From: an uncultured Clostridia bacterium
Lineage (GTDB): Bacteria > Bacillota > Clostridia > Christensenellales > Borkfalkiaceae
NCBI GenBank assembly: GCA_947626685.1
Contig: CANQTD010000003.1
Span: forward strand, 50,246 to 114,245
Direction: 5' to 3'
Length of the DNA stretch: 64,000 nucleotides
Positions 7,677 to 16,830 of the stretch are shown piece after piece; the first letter of the stretch is position 1, and each line of letters starts with the position of its first letter. Below the pieces are notes generated by a model, which worked only from the letters and a program-made list of their open reading frames with translations, ran no database searches and was not told where the DNA came from. Position numbers and translations under genes: made by a program.

Positions 7677-7801
7677 CTTTCCAGCCACTTCTCCTTGTAT
7701 TTGACGAGTTTTTTGGCGAGTTTTCCCGCTTCGGAAGGGCTTGCGCCTTTGAGCGCTTCCTCGATGGCGCGGATCCTCGCAAGGCCGATCTTTCTGCTCA
7801 T
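7673..7801 (-). CDS. Possible 42-residue basic small protein
   Basis: A short reverse-strand frame in the gap between the radical SAM gene and the ABC-F gene. It would encode a soluble, helical, lysine-rich peptide (starting MSRKIGLARI, ending YKEKWLES). It exactly fills the gap: its stop shares a TTAA with the stop of the convergent radical SAM gene, and its start is 30 nt from the divergent ABC-F start. The sequence looks protein-like, not repeat-derived. Against it: no clear Shine-Dalgarno and no promoter seen. Confidence 0.4.
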   Translation of the reverse strand: MSRKIGLARIRAIEEALKGASPSEAGKLAKKLVKYKEKWLES

Positions 7802-7831
7802 ACCATCAGTTTTTTCGCGGAGTAAAAAAGT

Positions 7832-9682
7832 ATGCTCGTGAGCCTCGACAACGTTACATTCGGTTACAGCGGCGTTCCCAACGTGGAGAACGTCTCTTTC
7901 TCGATCTCCGAGGGCGAACGCGTGGGCTTCGTGGGAGGGAACGGCGAGGGAAAGACCACCCTCCTCCGCCTCATCCTCGGCGAGCTCGTTCCCGACGGCG
8001 GCGAGGTGACGAGAAAGAACGGGGCGCGCATCGGCTATCTCGAACAGCGGGGCGGGTTCGCCTCCTCGCTCAGCGTTTACGACGCGATGCGGGAAGTGTT
8101 CCGCGAGGACGAAGAGCTCATCGCCCGTCTGCATGAGGCGCAAAACGGGCTCGGGACCGCTTCCCCTTCCGCGCTCCCCGCCCTTTCCTCCCGCATCGAG
8201 AGCCTCGAAAAACGCATCGCCGCGAGGGACAGCTACCACTACGACGTGCGCATCAAGACGGTGCTCGGCGGCATGGGTTTTGAGGACAGGTACACGCAAA
8301 TCGTCGATACCATGTCCGGGGGTGAGCGCACAAAACTCAAACTTTGCCGCCTTCTTCTCGAAGAGCCCGAGCTGCTCATTCTCGACGAGCCGACCAACCA
8401 TCTCGACATCAAGACGCTCTTCTGGCTCGAGGAGTACCTCTCCTCTTTCAAGGGGGCGATCCTCGTCGTCTCGCACGACAGGTATTTCCTCGACAAGCTC
8501 ACCTCGCGCACGCTCGAGCTCGAACGGGGCAGGCTGACCTCTTACAGGGGGAACTATTCGAAGTACAAGATCCTCAGGGAGGAGCGGTTCAAAGAGGAGA
8601 CGCGCGCCTACGAAAAGCAGCAGGAGGAGATCGCGAAGCTCAAAGACTATGTGGACCGCAATCTCGTGCGGGCGACGACCGCGAAGAGCGCGCTCTCGCG
8701 CGTGAACAGGCTCGACCGCATGGAAGTGCTCGAAAAGCCCCTTCCCCCGCCCCGTCCGCCGCGCTTTTGCTTCCTCACCGAAGAAAAACCTTACGAACGG
8801 GTGCTCGAAGCGAAGGATTTCCGCCTCGAAGCGGACGGAAAGACGTTGATCGGGAGGGCGTCCTTCACCCTCATGCGGGGAGAAAAGTGCGCGCTCGTGG
8901 GCGACAACGGCACGGGCAAGAGCACGCTGCTCAAATTCTTTCTCTCGGGGGACGGGCGGGTGACGCTCGGAAGGTTCGTGAAAACGGCGTATTACGATCA
9001 GGAGAACGCCGATCTCGACCCCGAAGAGGGCGTGCTCGACGCGTTCCGCAGCGAATGCAGGCTCCTTTCGCAGACGGACGCGCGCAAGACGCTGGCGCAG
9101 GCGGGGCTGTTCGCCGAGGACATGGACAAAAAGGTGAAAGAGCTCTCGGGGGGCATGCGGGCAAAGTTGGAGCTCGCCATCCTCGAAGCGAAAAAGGGAA
9201 ATTTCCTCCTCCTCGACGAGCCGACCAACCACCTCGATCTCCCCGCGCGCGAATCCCTCGAGGACGCGCTCTCGGAGTATGACGGGACGCTGCTCTTCGT
9301 CTCCCACGACAGGCGGTTCATCGAACGGATCGCGACGAGCGTCCTCTACATCGAAGGGGGGAACCTCACCTACTTCAAGGGCGGGTACGACGACTTTCTC
9401 GCGGCGCAGCGCGCCTCAAAACCCGTACCCATGTCCACAAAAGAGAAGAAAACGGACGGGTTCCGCTCGAAGGAAGAGCGGGCGCGGGAGGCGCGGGAGC
9501 GTGCCCGTGTGCGGGAGATCGAAAAAAGGCTCGAAGAACTCGAGCGTGAGGACGCGGAGCTCACGGAGAAGCTCGTCCTGTTTGCCTCCGACTACAAAAA
9601 GCTCATGGAGATCGCGGCGCGGCAGGAGGAGATCCGCAAGGAGACGGACGCGCTCTATTCGGAATATGAAACGCTGATATAA
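7832..9682 (+). CDS. ABC-F family ATPase
   Basis: A 616-residue soluble protein with two ABC nucleotide-binding domains and no membrane segment: Walker A GGNGEGKT (35-42) and, near residue 360, GDNGTGKST; signatures MSGGERTKL and LSGGMRAKL; both Walker B motifs read LLILDEPTNHLD / LLLDEPTNHLD. Between the domains is the charged helical linker of ABC-F proteins (about 225-290). The C-terminal 80 residues form a charged coiled coil. ABC-F proteins act on the ribosome E site in translation or antibiotic protection; which role applies cannot be read from the sequence. An uup/ettA-like housekeeping factor is as likely as resistance. Confidence 0.92.
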   Translation: MLVSLDNVTFGYSGVPNVENVSFSISEGERVGFVGGNGEGKTTLLRLILGELVPDGGEVTRKNGARIGYLEQRGGFASSLSVYDAMREVFREDEELIARLHEAQNGLGTASPSALPALSSRIESLEKRIAARDSYHYDVRIKTVLGGMGFEDRYTQIVDTMSGGERTKLKLCRLLLEEPELLILDEPTNHLDIKTLFWLEEYLSSFKGAILVVSHDRYFLDKLTSRTLELERGRLTSYRGNYSKYKILREERFKEETRAYEKQQEEIAKLKDYVDRNLVRATTAKSALSRVNRLDRMEVLEKPLPPPRPPRFCFLTEEKPYERVLEAKDFRLEADGKTLIGRASFTLMRGEKCALVGDNGTGKSTLLKFFLSGDGRVTLGRFVKTAYYDQENADLDPEEGVLDAFRSECRLLSQTDARKTLAQAGLFAEDMDKKVKELSGGMRAKLELAILEAKKGNFLLLDEPTNHLDLPARESLEDALSEYDGTLLFVSHDRRFIERIATSVLYIEGGNLTYFKGGYDDFLAAQRASKPVPMSTKEKKTDGFRSKEERAREARERARVREIEKRLEELEREDAELTEKLVLFASDYKKLMEIAARQEEIRKETDALYSEYETLI

Positions 9683-9850
9683 GAATCGCGCAGGACCCTC
9701 AAGGGGAGATTGAGAACATACCCCCTACCCTACCCCTCCCCCTCAGGTATAAGGGGGAGGGCAAGAAGATAGAGCCAACTGATTGACACACCCCCTCCCC
9801 TACCCCTCCCCCTCAGGTATAAGGGGGAGGGCAAGAACAAAAAATCGGGG
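9683..9850. repeat. Tandem pair of CCCCTACCCCTCCCC / GGGGGAGGG repeats
   Basis: Two copies (about 9721-9766 and 9790-9837) of a 46-bp module that ends CTCAGGTATAAGGGGGAGGG. The same module occurs at about 26403-26452 and 26600-26645. The inner CTCCCCCT..AAGGGGGAG can form a hairpin. No gene is present. Confidence 0.75.
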
Positions 9851-9857
9851 GAATGAC

Positions 9858-9891
9858 AAGCGGCGGCAAGGCATGTGCCTCGCCGCCGCTT
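9858..9891 (+). terminator. Strong hairpin between convergent ABC-F and tadA operons
   Basis: A 10-bp perfect GC-rich stem (AAGCGGCGGC with GCCGCCGCTT) and a 14-nt loop that can pair further. It is placed to end transcription from both sides; the T-run is short. Confidence 0.5.
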
Positions 9892-9967
9892 TGACGTCGT
9901 TTTACGCTGCTTTGATGTCATTTACGCCGCTTTGACGTCGTTTTGAAATCTTTTGACGCTGTTTTAC
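9885..9967. repeat. Short tandem repeat (about 20-bp units)
   Basis: Three head-to-tail copies (9885-9905, 9906-9925, 9926-9945) of GCYGCTTTGAYGTCRTTTTAC and a degenerate fourth. They lie downstream of the tadA stop and outside any gene. Confidence 0.65.
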
Positions 9968-10002
9968 GGCTGTTTTGCCGCCGCTTATTGTTCGCCGTGC
10001 GC

Positions 10003-10464
10003 TTACGGCTTTTTCGCCTTTTCGCGGGCGCGCATCTCGGTGAAGAAGGAGGTGAGCACCTCGGAACATTCCTCTCCGAGGACGCCGCCGACGACTTCTA
10101 CCGTATGATTGAGGAGATTTGCCCCCGCGAGCTGCGCGGTGAGGCTCCGCCCCTTCTGCTCGTACGCGCCGAAATACACCCTGTCGATCCTCGCGTTGAG
10201 GATCGCGCCCATGCACATGGGGCAGGGTTCGAGGGTGACGTAGATCTCCGCGCCCTCCAACCGCCACGAGCCGAGTTTTCTGCAAGCGCGGTCGATGGCG
10301 CGCACCTCGGCGTGCTGGGTCGCCATCTGCAATTTCGTCCGCAGATTGTACCCGCGGCCGATCACCTTGCCGCCTGATACGACGACCGCGCCGATGGGGA
10401 CTTCTCCCTCCGCCTTTGCTTTTTTCGCGAGACGGAGCGCCTCCCGCATGAATTTTTCTTGCAT
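10003..10464 (-). CDS. tadA: tRNA-specific adenosine deaminase TadA
   Basis: A 153-residue zinc-dependent deaminase that converts the wobble adenosine of tRNA-Arg(ACG) to inosine. The cytidine-deaminase-fold motif is complete: HAE at 51-53 (zinc His and catalytic Glu) and PCPMC at 80-84 (zinc Cys81 and Cys84). The start at 10464 has GGAGGT 6 nt upstream; the frame stays open further upstream but overlaps the preceding gene. It is the last gene of the minus-strand operon, 20 nt after the carboxypeptidase. Confidence 0.95.
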   Translation of the reverse strand: MQEKFMREALRLAKKAKAEGEVPIGAVVVSGGKVIGRGYNLRTKLQMATQHAEVRAIDRACRKLGSWRLEGAEIYVTLEPCPMCMGAILNARIDRVYFGAYEQKGRSLTAQLAGANLLNHTVEVVGGVLGEECSEVLTSFFTEMRAREKAKKP

Positions 10465-10484
10465 GTCCACCTCCGTACGGACTG

Positions 10485-11312
10485 TCAGCCCTTCCTTCCG
10501 CAGACGGAAGAAGCGAGCGCGTCGAGAGAGCCGAGCGTTTCGGGGAGAAGGGCGGAGAGCGATTCCCGCCCGATCGGGTGCGCGAGCTCGTCCCGTCCGA
10601 TTTCCACCGTGAATGCGGGGATCTTGAATTCGGCGACGCACCAATCCTTATAGCCGCCCGCCGACCGCCCTGCGCTTGCGAGCGGATACCCCGTCGCCCG
10701 CGAGAGGCGCACCGCATGCCTTCTGTCGCGCAGCATGCGGAACAGGGGCTGGTGGAACCGCCAATAGATCTCCCCGCCCTTCGTGTGGAAGCTCACCGTG
10801 TACGCGGGGGAGATCTCCGCCGTGAAGTCGCGGAGCGTTCTCGTCTCGGGTTCGGAAAAGGGCTCTTCCCCGATGTAGTTTTCGGGGGCGGGACGGGTGA
10901 CGTTGTGCACGCCCGTGCCCCAGCGCGCGCCGAAATTCACGTTGAGATCGACGGCGTTCGCGTTCGCTTTCCAGAGGCGGAGGTCCGCGCCGCCGTTGAT
11001 CCGCATGACGCGTTTTCTCCGCTCTTCGGACAGAGAAGAGAGCCCGACCTCGGAAATCAGCGCGCCGTCGGGATTGGACAACGGGATCACCCATGCCCCG
11101 CCGCGTGAAAGCCCTCTTCGGACATGGTATAGGGCAATGACGCCTGTGATCCACTCTCTGCCGTGGATCGCATACTGCGCGATCCCCTGTTTCCCGCGGG
11201 AAAGGCCGATATGGAGGGCGAAGATCTCTCTCCCCTCCGCGCTTCTTCCGATCACCCGCTTTTCGCCGCGGTAGCTTTCGTAGAATGCGCGCACCTCTTC
11301 ATAGACGTTCAT
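10485..11312 (-). CDS. M14-family zinc carboxypeptidase-like protein
   Basis: A 275-residue peptidase of the M14 fold. Zinc ligands are visible as HxxE in HGREW (His50, Glu53) and His176 in SFHTKGG; the catalytic Glu is probably Glu237 in FTVEIG. NPDG (80-83) and VDLNVNF (121-127) are the substrate-binding landmarks. It resembles bacterial gamma-D-glutamyl-diaminopimelate peptidases that trim peptidoglycan peptides, but has no signal peptide, so it would act in the cytosol, possibly on recycled muropeptides. That is an inference; the substrate is not shown by the sequence. Confidence 0.88.
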   Translation of the reverse strand: MNVYEEVRAFYESYRGEKRVIGRSAEGREIFALHIGLSRGKQGIAQYAIHGREWITGVIALYHVRRGLSRGGAWVIPLSNPDGALISEVGLSSLSEERRKRVMRINGGADLRLWKANANAVDLNVNFGARWGTGVHNVTRPAPENYIGEEPFSEPETRTLRDFTAEISPAYTVSFHTKGGEIYWRFHQPLFRMLRDRRHAVRLSRATGYPLASAGRSAGGYKDWCVAEFKIPAFTVEIGRDELAHPIGRESLSALLPETLGSLDALASSVCGRKG

Positions 11313-11338
11313 TCTACATGTCTATGCAAAGGGCGCGT

Positions 11339-12181
11339 TCAGGCGTCCGTTTTCTTGGGATGAAGAATGTCGACCGCGCCCGCCTGCTGCGAGGCGATCT
11401 CGAGAAAATAGGGGTCGTTCGAGAAATCGCGCACCTTCGTATATTCGCCGCCGAGCGCCTCGATGGCATATTTGAGTTCCTGATATTCGAGAAAGTTGAC
11501 GTCATCGCGGTCGATGGTCTCGAGCAGGGAGGGAAGGGCGCGCGCGTCGCCGAACGCCGCAAGATAGCTCGCGCGCATGGGCATCTCCTCGCCGCTCTCG
11601 CGGAACGCGCGCAGCAGGATCGCGAACACCTCGTCGTCCTTCCCCGTCGTGCGGGAGAGGATCTCGAGCATGAGCTCGGGGCGGATCCCCCTGCGGTAAA
11701 AGTCGAGCGCGAACTCCTTCGCCCCGTCCGCATTCGATTTGAGCTGTTCGCAGACGGCTTCGGCGACGTCCTCGTCCGCGTCCTCTCTCGCGAGGATCGC
11801 AAAGTAGCCCGGGATCCCCTTTGCGTTCCCGCCGACGAGGTTGACCGCGATCGTGAGAAGTTCGGGATCTCTCTCCCCCAAAAGGGAGACGAGTTCGTCG
11901 GGGCAGCCCCTTCCCTCGAGCTCGCGGCAGAGGAAATCGGAGGGCGGGACCCCCTCCCTGACGTGGGCGGCGAGCGTTTCCGCAAGCTCCGCGTCGGACA
12001 TCTCCGCATAGTACTGTTTGGGCGTTGCGCCCGCTTTGGGAATGAAGGTGTCCCCGAACTGCCGGTAGAGCTTGGGAATGAGGGCCTCCCACTGCTTTTC
12101 CGTATATTTGCCCGCGTTGATCTGCATGTATTCGGCAAGTTTTTCGTCAAAGAGACCGTCGAAGTCGATGAGTTTTTTCAT
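11339..12181 (-). CDS. Conserved hypothetical protein, helical (HEAT-like)
   Basis: 280 residues, soluble, acidic, alpha-helical, with short repeated helical pairs (for example PELLTIAVNLVGGNAKGIPGY and PELMLEILSRTTGKDDEVFA) that suggest a HEAT-like solenoid. No catalytic motif. The ATG at 12181 is chosen because GAGGTG lies just upstream; a GTG four codons earlier overlaps the previous stop. It follows the TPR gene closely, so the two repeat proteins are probably co-translated and may share a function. No family is recognised. Confidence 0.7.
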   Translation of the reverse strand: MKKLIDFDGLFDEKLAEYMQINAGKYTEKQWEALIPKLYRQFGDTFIPKAGATPKQYYAEMSDAELAETLAAHVREGVPPSDFLCRELEGRGCPDELVSLLGERDPELLTIAVNLVGGNAKGIPGYFAILAREDADEDVAEAVCEQLKSNADGAKEFALDFYRRGIRPELMLEILSRTTGKDDEVFAILLRAFRESGEEMPMRASYLAAFGDARALPSLLETIDRDDVNFLEYQELKYAIEALGGEYTKVRDFSNDPYFLEIASQQAGAVDILHPKKTDA

Positions 12182-12189
12182 GGCGCACC

Positions 12190-13848
12190 TCACATGACAA
12201 AGTTGAGAATGGATTTCGTGACGAGCTCGTTTGCGTCGAAGAGCTTACAGATCTCCTCGATGGAACGCTCGCCGCTGTGCAGGCGGGATTCGCGGTAGAT
12301 CGCCGCCGCCAGCGCTTCCCTCTCGTCGGCGAGCGCCAGCGCGTCCGCGTCGGACAGGGCGTAGTAGATCTCCTCGCCCGCGTCGCAGATCTTGATCTCG
12401 CTCTCCTCGCCGAGAAGGGCGTATTTCGAATAGACGTCCGCGAACGCCTGCAAGAACGCCACGCTCTTCTTCTCGCCGATGTCGAGGCGGTGGACGGGCA
12501 GCTCCTTATAGATATTGAGAATGACGGAGCCGTACGAATCCTCCTCGTTGCGGCAGACGAGGTCGTGCAGAATGGAGAGCTTGACGATCTCGTCGCCCTC
12601 GCAGTCCAAGAGGACCTCGCGCAGCAGGTCGTCCGCGCGGCATTTCACGGCGACTTTCGAGGCGAGAAGCTGCAACTTCTCGTCGTGCCCCTCCATCTCG
12701 TCGAAGGCGAGGCGGAACATCTCGTCGAAGGCAGGCATGTCGGGATAGCCGTCCTCGGCTTCGTCTGCGTGCGCCGCTTCGAGAAGATAGCCGGCGACGT
12801 CGCGGTACTTCGATTCGGGCAGACGGTAGAAATACGTCATCGTAAATCCCTCTTCGCCCTCGCCGTCGCGGAGCATACGCAACTGTCCGAGATACCAGAG
12901 GGCCACCTCCTTGCGGGGGAAGAGGGTGGTGAGCGTTTCGAGCGAGCAGATGGCCTCGTCGAGTTCCCCCATGTGAAAGCCCGCCACGGCGTGGAACCAG
13001 AGCACGTTCTCGTCGTAGGGAAGGCGTTCTTTGAGAAGGGTGAGCTTGGCGTAGGCGCGGCTGTGGAGCCCCGTCTCGCAGAGCGCGGTGGCAATGCGGT
13101 ACAGATCGTCGGTCGCCGAGACGGGAAGTTCGTCGAGACGGCGCGCGACCTCCTTTGCCTCCTCCCGCTTTTCGAGCGCGCCCAAAACGGCGCAGTACGT
13201 CGTGAGGATCTGCACGTTGTCGGGGTGACGCGCGATGAGTTCCTCGCACGTCTTTTCCGCCTCCGCGTCCTCCCCCATCATGAGGGTGCACATGGCCGAG
13301 AGCCCCGCGGCGGAGGGATAGTCGGAGCTCTCCTCGGGGATCTCCGCAAAGACCTCGCGCGCCTCTTCGAGACTGCCGCTTTTGAGAAGGGCGAGCCCCT
13401 GTTCAAGCAGCTCGGGATGAGAAGTCTCCATCCCTTCCGCGTGGACGAGGCGCAGCGCGGGCGCGTTCTCGGGCGGGTCGGGCTCTCTCAGCATGGAAGG
13501 AAGCGGATCCTCGTCGCTCTCCAAAAGGGCGCGGCGGTAGTAGTATTCCGACTGAAATTCGTTCCCCATGTTCATAAATGCGACGGCGAGCCCCTCGTAG
13601 CCCTCGGAAAAATCGTCCGTGGAACAGGTGTCGAGAAAGCGGAACCACGCGTCGGCGGCGAGCGGCCAGAGCCCGAGCGTCTCATAGACGTCGGCGTAGA
13701 TCTCATAGGCGTCGACGACGGGCTTGTTCATGCGCTCCCGCTTGTTGAGGATCGTGAGCGCGCCGAAATAGTCCCCTTCTTCGTAACGCGCCTGCGCGCT
13801 GTCCAAGAGGAAATCGTTGTCGAAATTCAGCTTCGTTTGTTTCTCCAT
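12190..13848 (-). CDS. TPR-repeat protein
   Basis: 552 residues of tetratricopeptide-like helices with no membrane segment: units are clear at about 14-120 (ARYEEGDYFGALTILNKRER, YADVYETLGLWPLAADAWFR) and around 150-330 (GLALLKSGSLEEAREVFAEI, AVAGFHMGELDEAICSLETL). The C-terminal 200 residues are helical and less clearly TPR. It should be a cytosolic scaffold; no partner can be named. The ATG at 13848 has GGAG 5 nt upstream and sits 2 nt past the hslO stop. Its place between hslO and the HEAT-like gene suggests coupled expression. Confidence 0.8.
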   Translation of the reverse strand: MEKQTKLNFDNDFLLDSAQARYEEGDYFGALTILNKRERMNKPVVDAYEIYADVYETLGLWPLAADAWFRFLDTCSTDDFSEGYEGLAVAFMNMGNEFQSEYYYRRALLESDEDPLPSMLREPDPPENAPALRLVHAEGMETSHPELLEQGLALLKSGSLEEAREVFAEIPEESSDYPSAAGLSAMCTLMMGEDAEAEKTCEELIARHPDNVQILTTYCAVLGALEKREEAKEVARRLDELPVSATDDLYRIATALCETGLHSRAYAKLTLLKERLPYDENVLWFHAVAGFHMGELDEAICSLETLTTLFPRKEVALWYLGQLRMLRDGEGEEGFTMTYFYRLPESKYRDVAGYLLEAAHADEAEDGYPDMPAFDEMFRLAFDEMEGHDEKLQLLASKVAVKCRADDLLREVLLDCEGDEIVKLSILHDLVCRNEEDSYGSVILNIYKELPVHRLDIGEKKSVAFLQAFADVYSKYALLGEESEIKICDAGEEIYYALSDADALALADEREALAAAIYRESRLHSGERSIEEICKLFDANELVTKSILNFVM

Positions 13849-13850
13849 GA

Positions 13851-14708
13851 TCACTCCGCCGCGTCGAAGAGGGCACGCGCCTCTTCCGCAAGAAATTCGT
13901 ATTCGGTATTGCAGTAGTGGCAGTAGACCGAGATCTTCCCCTCGTCGCGCAGGATGGACTCCGCCTCCTCACGCCCGAGCGAGACGATCAGGGAACGGAT
14001 GCGTTCGCGGGAACAGTGGCAGCGGAAGCGGACGGGACGGGCGTCGTAGCTCTCCGAAGGCGCGAGCATGCGCAGGACGCCAACCCCGCCCTTCTCTTCG
14101 ATGAGAGAGGACAGGCGGGTGAAGCGCGCCATCTCCCGTTCGACGCGCCGCAAGATCTCCTCGCCCGCACCGGGGAGGGGTTGCAGAAAGAGCCCGCCTG
14201 CGGCAAGACAGCCCTCCGCCCCCACCTTCACGCCGAGCGCGACCGCCGTGGGACGCTGTTCGCTCGCGAGGAAATAGGCGGAGAAGTCCTCCGCGATCTC
14301 GCCCGAGACGAGTTCGCTCGTCCCCACGAAGGGAATGCCGTCGCCGTCGTCGCGGATGACGGTGAGCGTGCCGCTCCTGCCCGTGAATCCGCCCACGTCG
14401 AGCTTGCCGTCCGCACGGAGAGGAAGGTCCGCCGCGGGGTTTTCGCAAAAGCCGCGCATGTTCAGACCCCCGTCCCCCGCGACGCAGATCTTTCCGCCCG
14501 CGCCGTTGCCGCAGATCGTGACGGAGAGGGTGCTTTTCTCCTCTTTCAGCCAGCTACAGAGGTATGCGGTCGCGGACATGGTACGCCCGAGCGCCGCCGC
14601 TGCGACGGGACTGAGCCCGTGACGGCGGATCGCCTCGCGGACGAGGGAAGTCGAATCGAGGACGGCGAGCGAGACGGCTCCGTCCCAGATGAGCGTTTTA
14701 TAGATCAT
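13851..14708 (-). CDS. hslO: Redox-regulated chaperone Hsp33
   Basis: A 285-residue cytosolic holdase activated by oxidation. The C-terminal zinc centre CxC...CxxC is present as CHCSRER and, 32 residues later, CHYC. The N-terminal domain has the family's RRHGLSPVAAAALGR and GFTGRSGTL stretches. The ATG at 14708 is preferred because AGGAG is just upstream and it gives the ATGA overlap with the previous gene; ATGs at 14720 and 14732 are in frame but would extend beyond the usual N-terminus. Confidence 0.94.
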   Translation of the reverse strand: MIYKTLIWDGAVSLAVLDSTSLVREAIRRHGLSPVAAAALGRTMSATAYLCSWLKEEKSTLSVTICGNGAGGKICVAGDGGLNMRGFCENPAADLPLRADGKLDVGGFTGRSGTLTVIRDDGDGIPFVGTSELVSGEIAEDFSAYFLASEQRPTAVALGVKVGAEGCLAAGGLFLQPLPGAGEEILRRVEREMARFTRLSSLIEEKGGVGVLRMLAPSESYDARPVRFRCHCSRERIRSLIVSLGREEAESILRDEGKISVYCHYCNTEYEFLAEEARALFDAAE

Positions 14709-15430
14709 GCTCTCCTGCATATGAAGTTCCATCGGTCGCTCCCCTCCTTGTTCTCGCCGAGATGCCCCTCGACGTTCAGCACGTCGAATCCCGCGTGCCG
14801 CAGGGCGGAGACGATCTCCGCCTCCTCGTGGATGTATTGGGTATGGATCTCGTCGTAACGGGAAAACCTGCCGTCCTTTTCCCGCACGAAGAGGGTGACG
14901 TCCATGATCACGGCGTTCCCCTCTGAGCGGTTGAAGGAGAGGTAGGTGACATCGTCGCGGTCATCCGCCGAGACAGTATCTGCAACTTTGCCCCGAAGTT
15001 TGCAAGGGGTGCTGACGTCGAACCAAAAGAGACCGCCCCTTTTGAGGCAGGCCGCCGCCCTCCCGAACGCGCCGCCGAGCTGTGCGGGCGGAACGTAGTT
15101 GTAGCAATCGTTGGGCGCGAGGAGAAAATCGAAGGCGGGAAGAGCGCGCAGATCGCGCACGTCCCCGCGCAGAAAACGGATGGAGAGCCCCTCGCGCGCG
15201 GCGAGCTGCGCCGCCTTCGTAAGCATGGATTCCGAACGGTCGATCCCTGTCATGATATAGCCGTTTTTGGTCAAGACGCGGGAAAACGCGCCGCTTCCGC
15301 AGCCGAGCTCGAGCCCGCGGCGTCCCGCTTGCAACGCCTCGAGACCCCGAATAAAATACTGCGACCACTTTTGATAGTCGCAGTCATCGTTGAGGTATTC
15401 GAACCACTCGGCAAGGTATTCGTACGCCAT
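14705..15430 (-). CDS. Class I SAM-dependent methyltransferase
   Basis: A 241-residue Rossmann-fold methyltransferase. Motif I is LELGCGSG (40-47), followed by the acidic GIDRS after beta-2 and LAPNDCYNYV in the region of motif IV. It resembles small-molecule or unassigned methyltransferases (Methyltransf_25 type); the substrate is unknown. It starts 2 nt after the DUF624-like gene and overlaps hslO by ATGA. Confidence 0.88.
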   Translation of the reverse strand: MAYEYLAEWFEYLNDDCDYQKWSQYFIRGLEALQAGRRGLELGCGSGAFSRVLTKNGYIMTGIDRSESMLTKAAQLAAREGLSIRFLRGDVRDLRALPAFDFLLAPNDCYNYVPPAQLGGAFGRAAACLKRGGLFWFDVSTPCKLRGKVADTVSADDRDDVTYLSFNRSEGNAVIMDVTLFVREKDGRFSRYDEIHTQYIHEEAEIVSALRHAGFDVLNVEGHLGENKEGSDRWNFICRRA

Positions 15431-15432
15431 GT

Positions 15433-16737
15433 TCAGCTCCGTTTGTTGAGCATCTTGGGAGGCTTCGGGGGCTTCTTTTTCTTGCCCGCTTTGGTCTTTT
15501 CGTCGGCGAGAGCCTTCTCGCGGTCCTCGAACTGGCGGTTGTACTCGACGTACTGCGCGTCGTTCTTGTGCTCCTCGTAGTACGCTTTCGTGTCCTCCTC
15601 GATGATCTCCTTGCTCTCGCGCAGTTTCCGCAGGTCCTCGCGGGAGAACGATTCGGGAAGCTGGTAGATCTCCAATCCGTCGTCGATGGGCTTGATGGGG
15701 CGGGAAACGAGCGTGGATTTGCCCGCCGCCACGATCATGCGGCGGTATTCGTGCATCGCCGCGCTGTCGTCTGCGGGCTTCGCGCCCTCGCCGCCCTTGT
15801 CCTTATTGTAAAGGCCGCGCCCGACCTCGAAGCCGTGGCTCGGATTGACATATTTGTCGAACGCCCACTGCGTGAAGTCCAGCCATACGAGGAACCCGTA
15901 CGAAAAACCGATGAGCACGAGCAGTATGATGCCGATCGGCGTGAAAAAGCTGTTTCCGCCGAGAATGGCGAGGAACACGGGCCAAGTCGCGAGGACGCCG
16001 AAGAACACCGTCTGCGGGAAGGTGCCAACCGTCATGACGACGGCGTTTCTGACGAGCGCCCACGGGCCCTGCTTATAGTTGATCCCGAGCGCGATCATCC
16101 ACATGCAGACGAGCAGGGAGAATGCGACGAGAATGTACCCGAACACTTTGGAGGCGATCATCCACCCCGAATAGGGCGAATGCGTCGCGACGAACACGTC
16201 GGCAAGGTTCCCCATCGCCCGCGCCACGAACAGGATGAGCGTGAAGATGAGGACGGCCTCCGCCACGTTCCAATAGTTGCGCTTGATCCCGCGCAAAAAG
16301 TCGTTCGCGACAAAGACGCCCTCCGTCCAGATGAGGTTGCGGATGATGTACGCGCCGCCCGAGATCCCGAGAGAGGCGATCGCCCCGCACGGAATGAAGA
16401 GCGCGAAGAAGATGAGGTCGCCGTAGAGCATGGTATATTCCGCCGTCCCCGCGATGTTGGGAATGGCGGGATACCCCACGCCGAGGCCTGCGCCGTACGG
16501 GCCGATGAGCCCCTGCGTGTAGACCTGGAACACGCGCCATACGATCACGGCGATGAGGGGCAAAAAGGTGACGAGCATGAGCAGATTGGTGAGCATGAGC
16601 CTGCCCAGCCTTCCCTTCAGAATATCCCAAAACAACGCCCAGCGGTTGGTCGGGAGCGTGCTGCGCGCATAGTCCTCGCTGCGCTCTTTCCCTTCCAGCC
16701 AACGGGCAACAAGCCCTTTATGTTCTCTTTCCGCCAT
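15433..16737 (-). CDS. Multi-pass membrane protein, DUF624/YesL-like
   Basis: 434 residues with about six hydrophobic segments: near 47-72, 108-130, 165-190, 210-235, 250-275 and 280-305. The GISGGAYIIRNL and F-x-x-DFLRGIKRNYW segments resemble DUF624 (YesL-like) proteins, which often lie near carbohydrate genes; here the neighbours are not sugar genes. The C-terminal 120 residues are a basic, charged cytosolic tail ending in a KKKKPPKPPK run. The start at 16737 has GGAGTC upstream; the frame extends upstream through the promoter but is not coding there. First gene of the operon to tadA. Confidence 0.75.
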   Translation of the reverse strand: MAEREHKGLVARWLEGKERSEDYARSTLPTNRWALFWDILKGRLGRLMLTNLLMLVTFLPLIAVIVWRVFQVYTQGLIGPYGAGLGVGYPAIPNIAGTAEYTMLYGDLIFFALFIPCGAIASLGISGGAYIIRNLIWTEGVFVANDFLRGIKRNYWNVAEAVLIFTLILFVARAMGNLADVFVATHSPYSGWMIASKVFGYILVAFSLLVCMWMIALGINYKQGPWALVRNAVVMTVGTFPQTVFFGVLATWPVFLAILGGNSFFTPIGIILLVLIGFSYGFLVWLDFTQWAFDKYVNPSHGFEVGRGLYNKDKGGEGAKPADDSAAMHEYRRMIVAAGKSTLVSRPIKPIDDGLEIYQLPESFSREDLRKLRESKEIIEEDTKAYYEEHKNDAQYVEYNRQFEDREKALADEKTKAGKKKKPPKPPKMLNKRS

Positions 16738-16782
16738 GACCGACTCCGTAAAATTTCGCGCGCATACGCCCGCGTTTTTACC

Positions 16783-16811
16783 ATTATAACACATACGCAA
16801 AAATATTTCAA
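16783..16811 (-). promoter_or_regulatory. Promoter of the seven-gene minus-strand operon
   Basis: On the minus strand TTGAAA, 17-bp spacer, TATAAT, about 45 nt upstream of the membrane-protein start. Confidence 0.75.
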
Positions 16812-16830
16812 TGAAAATCGGGGATTTTTC

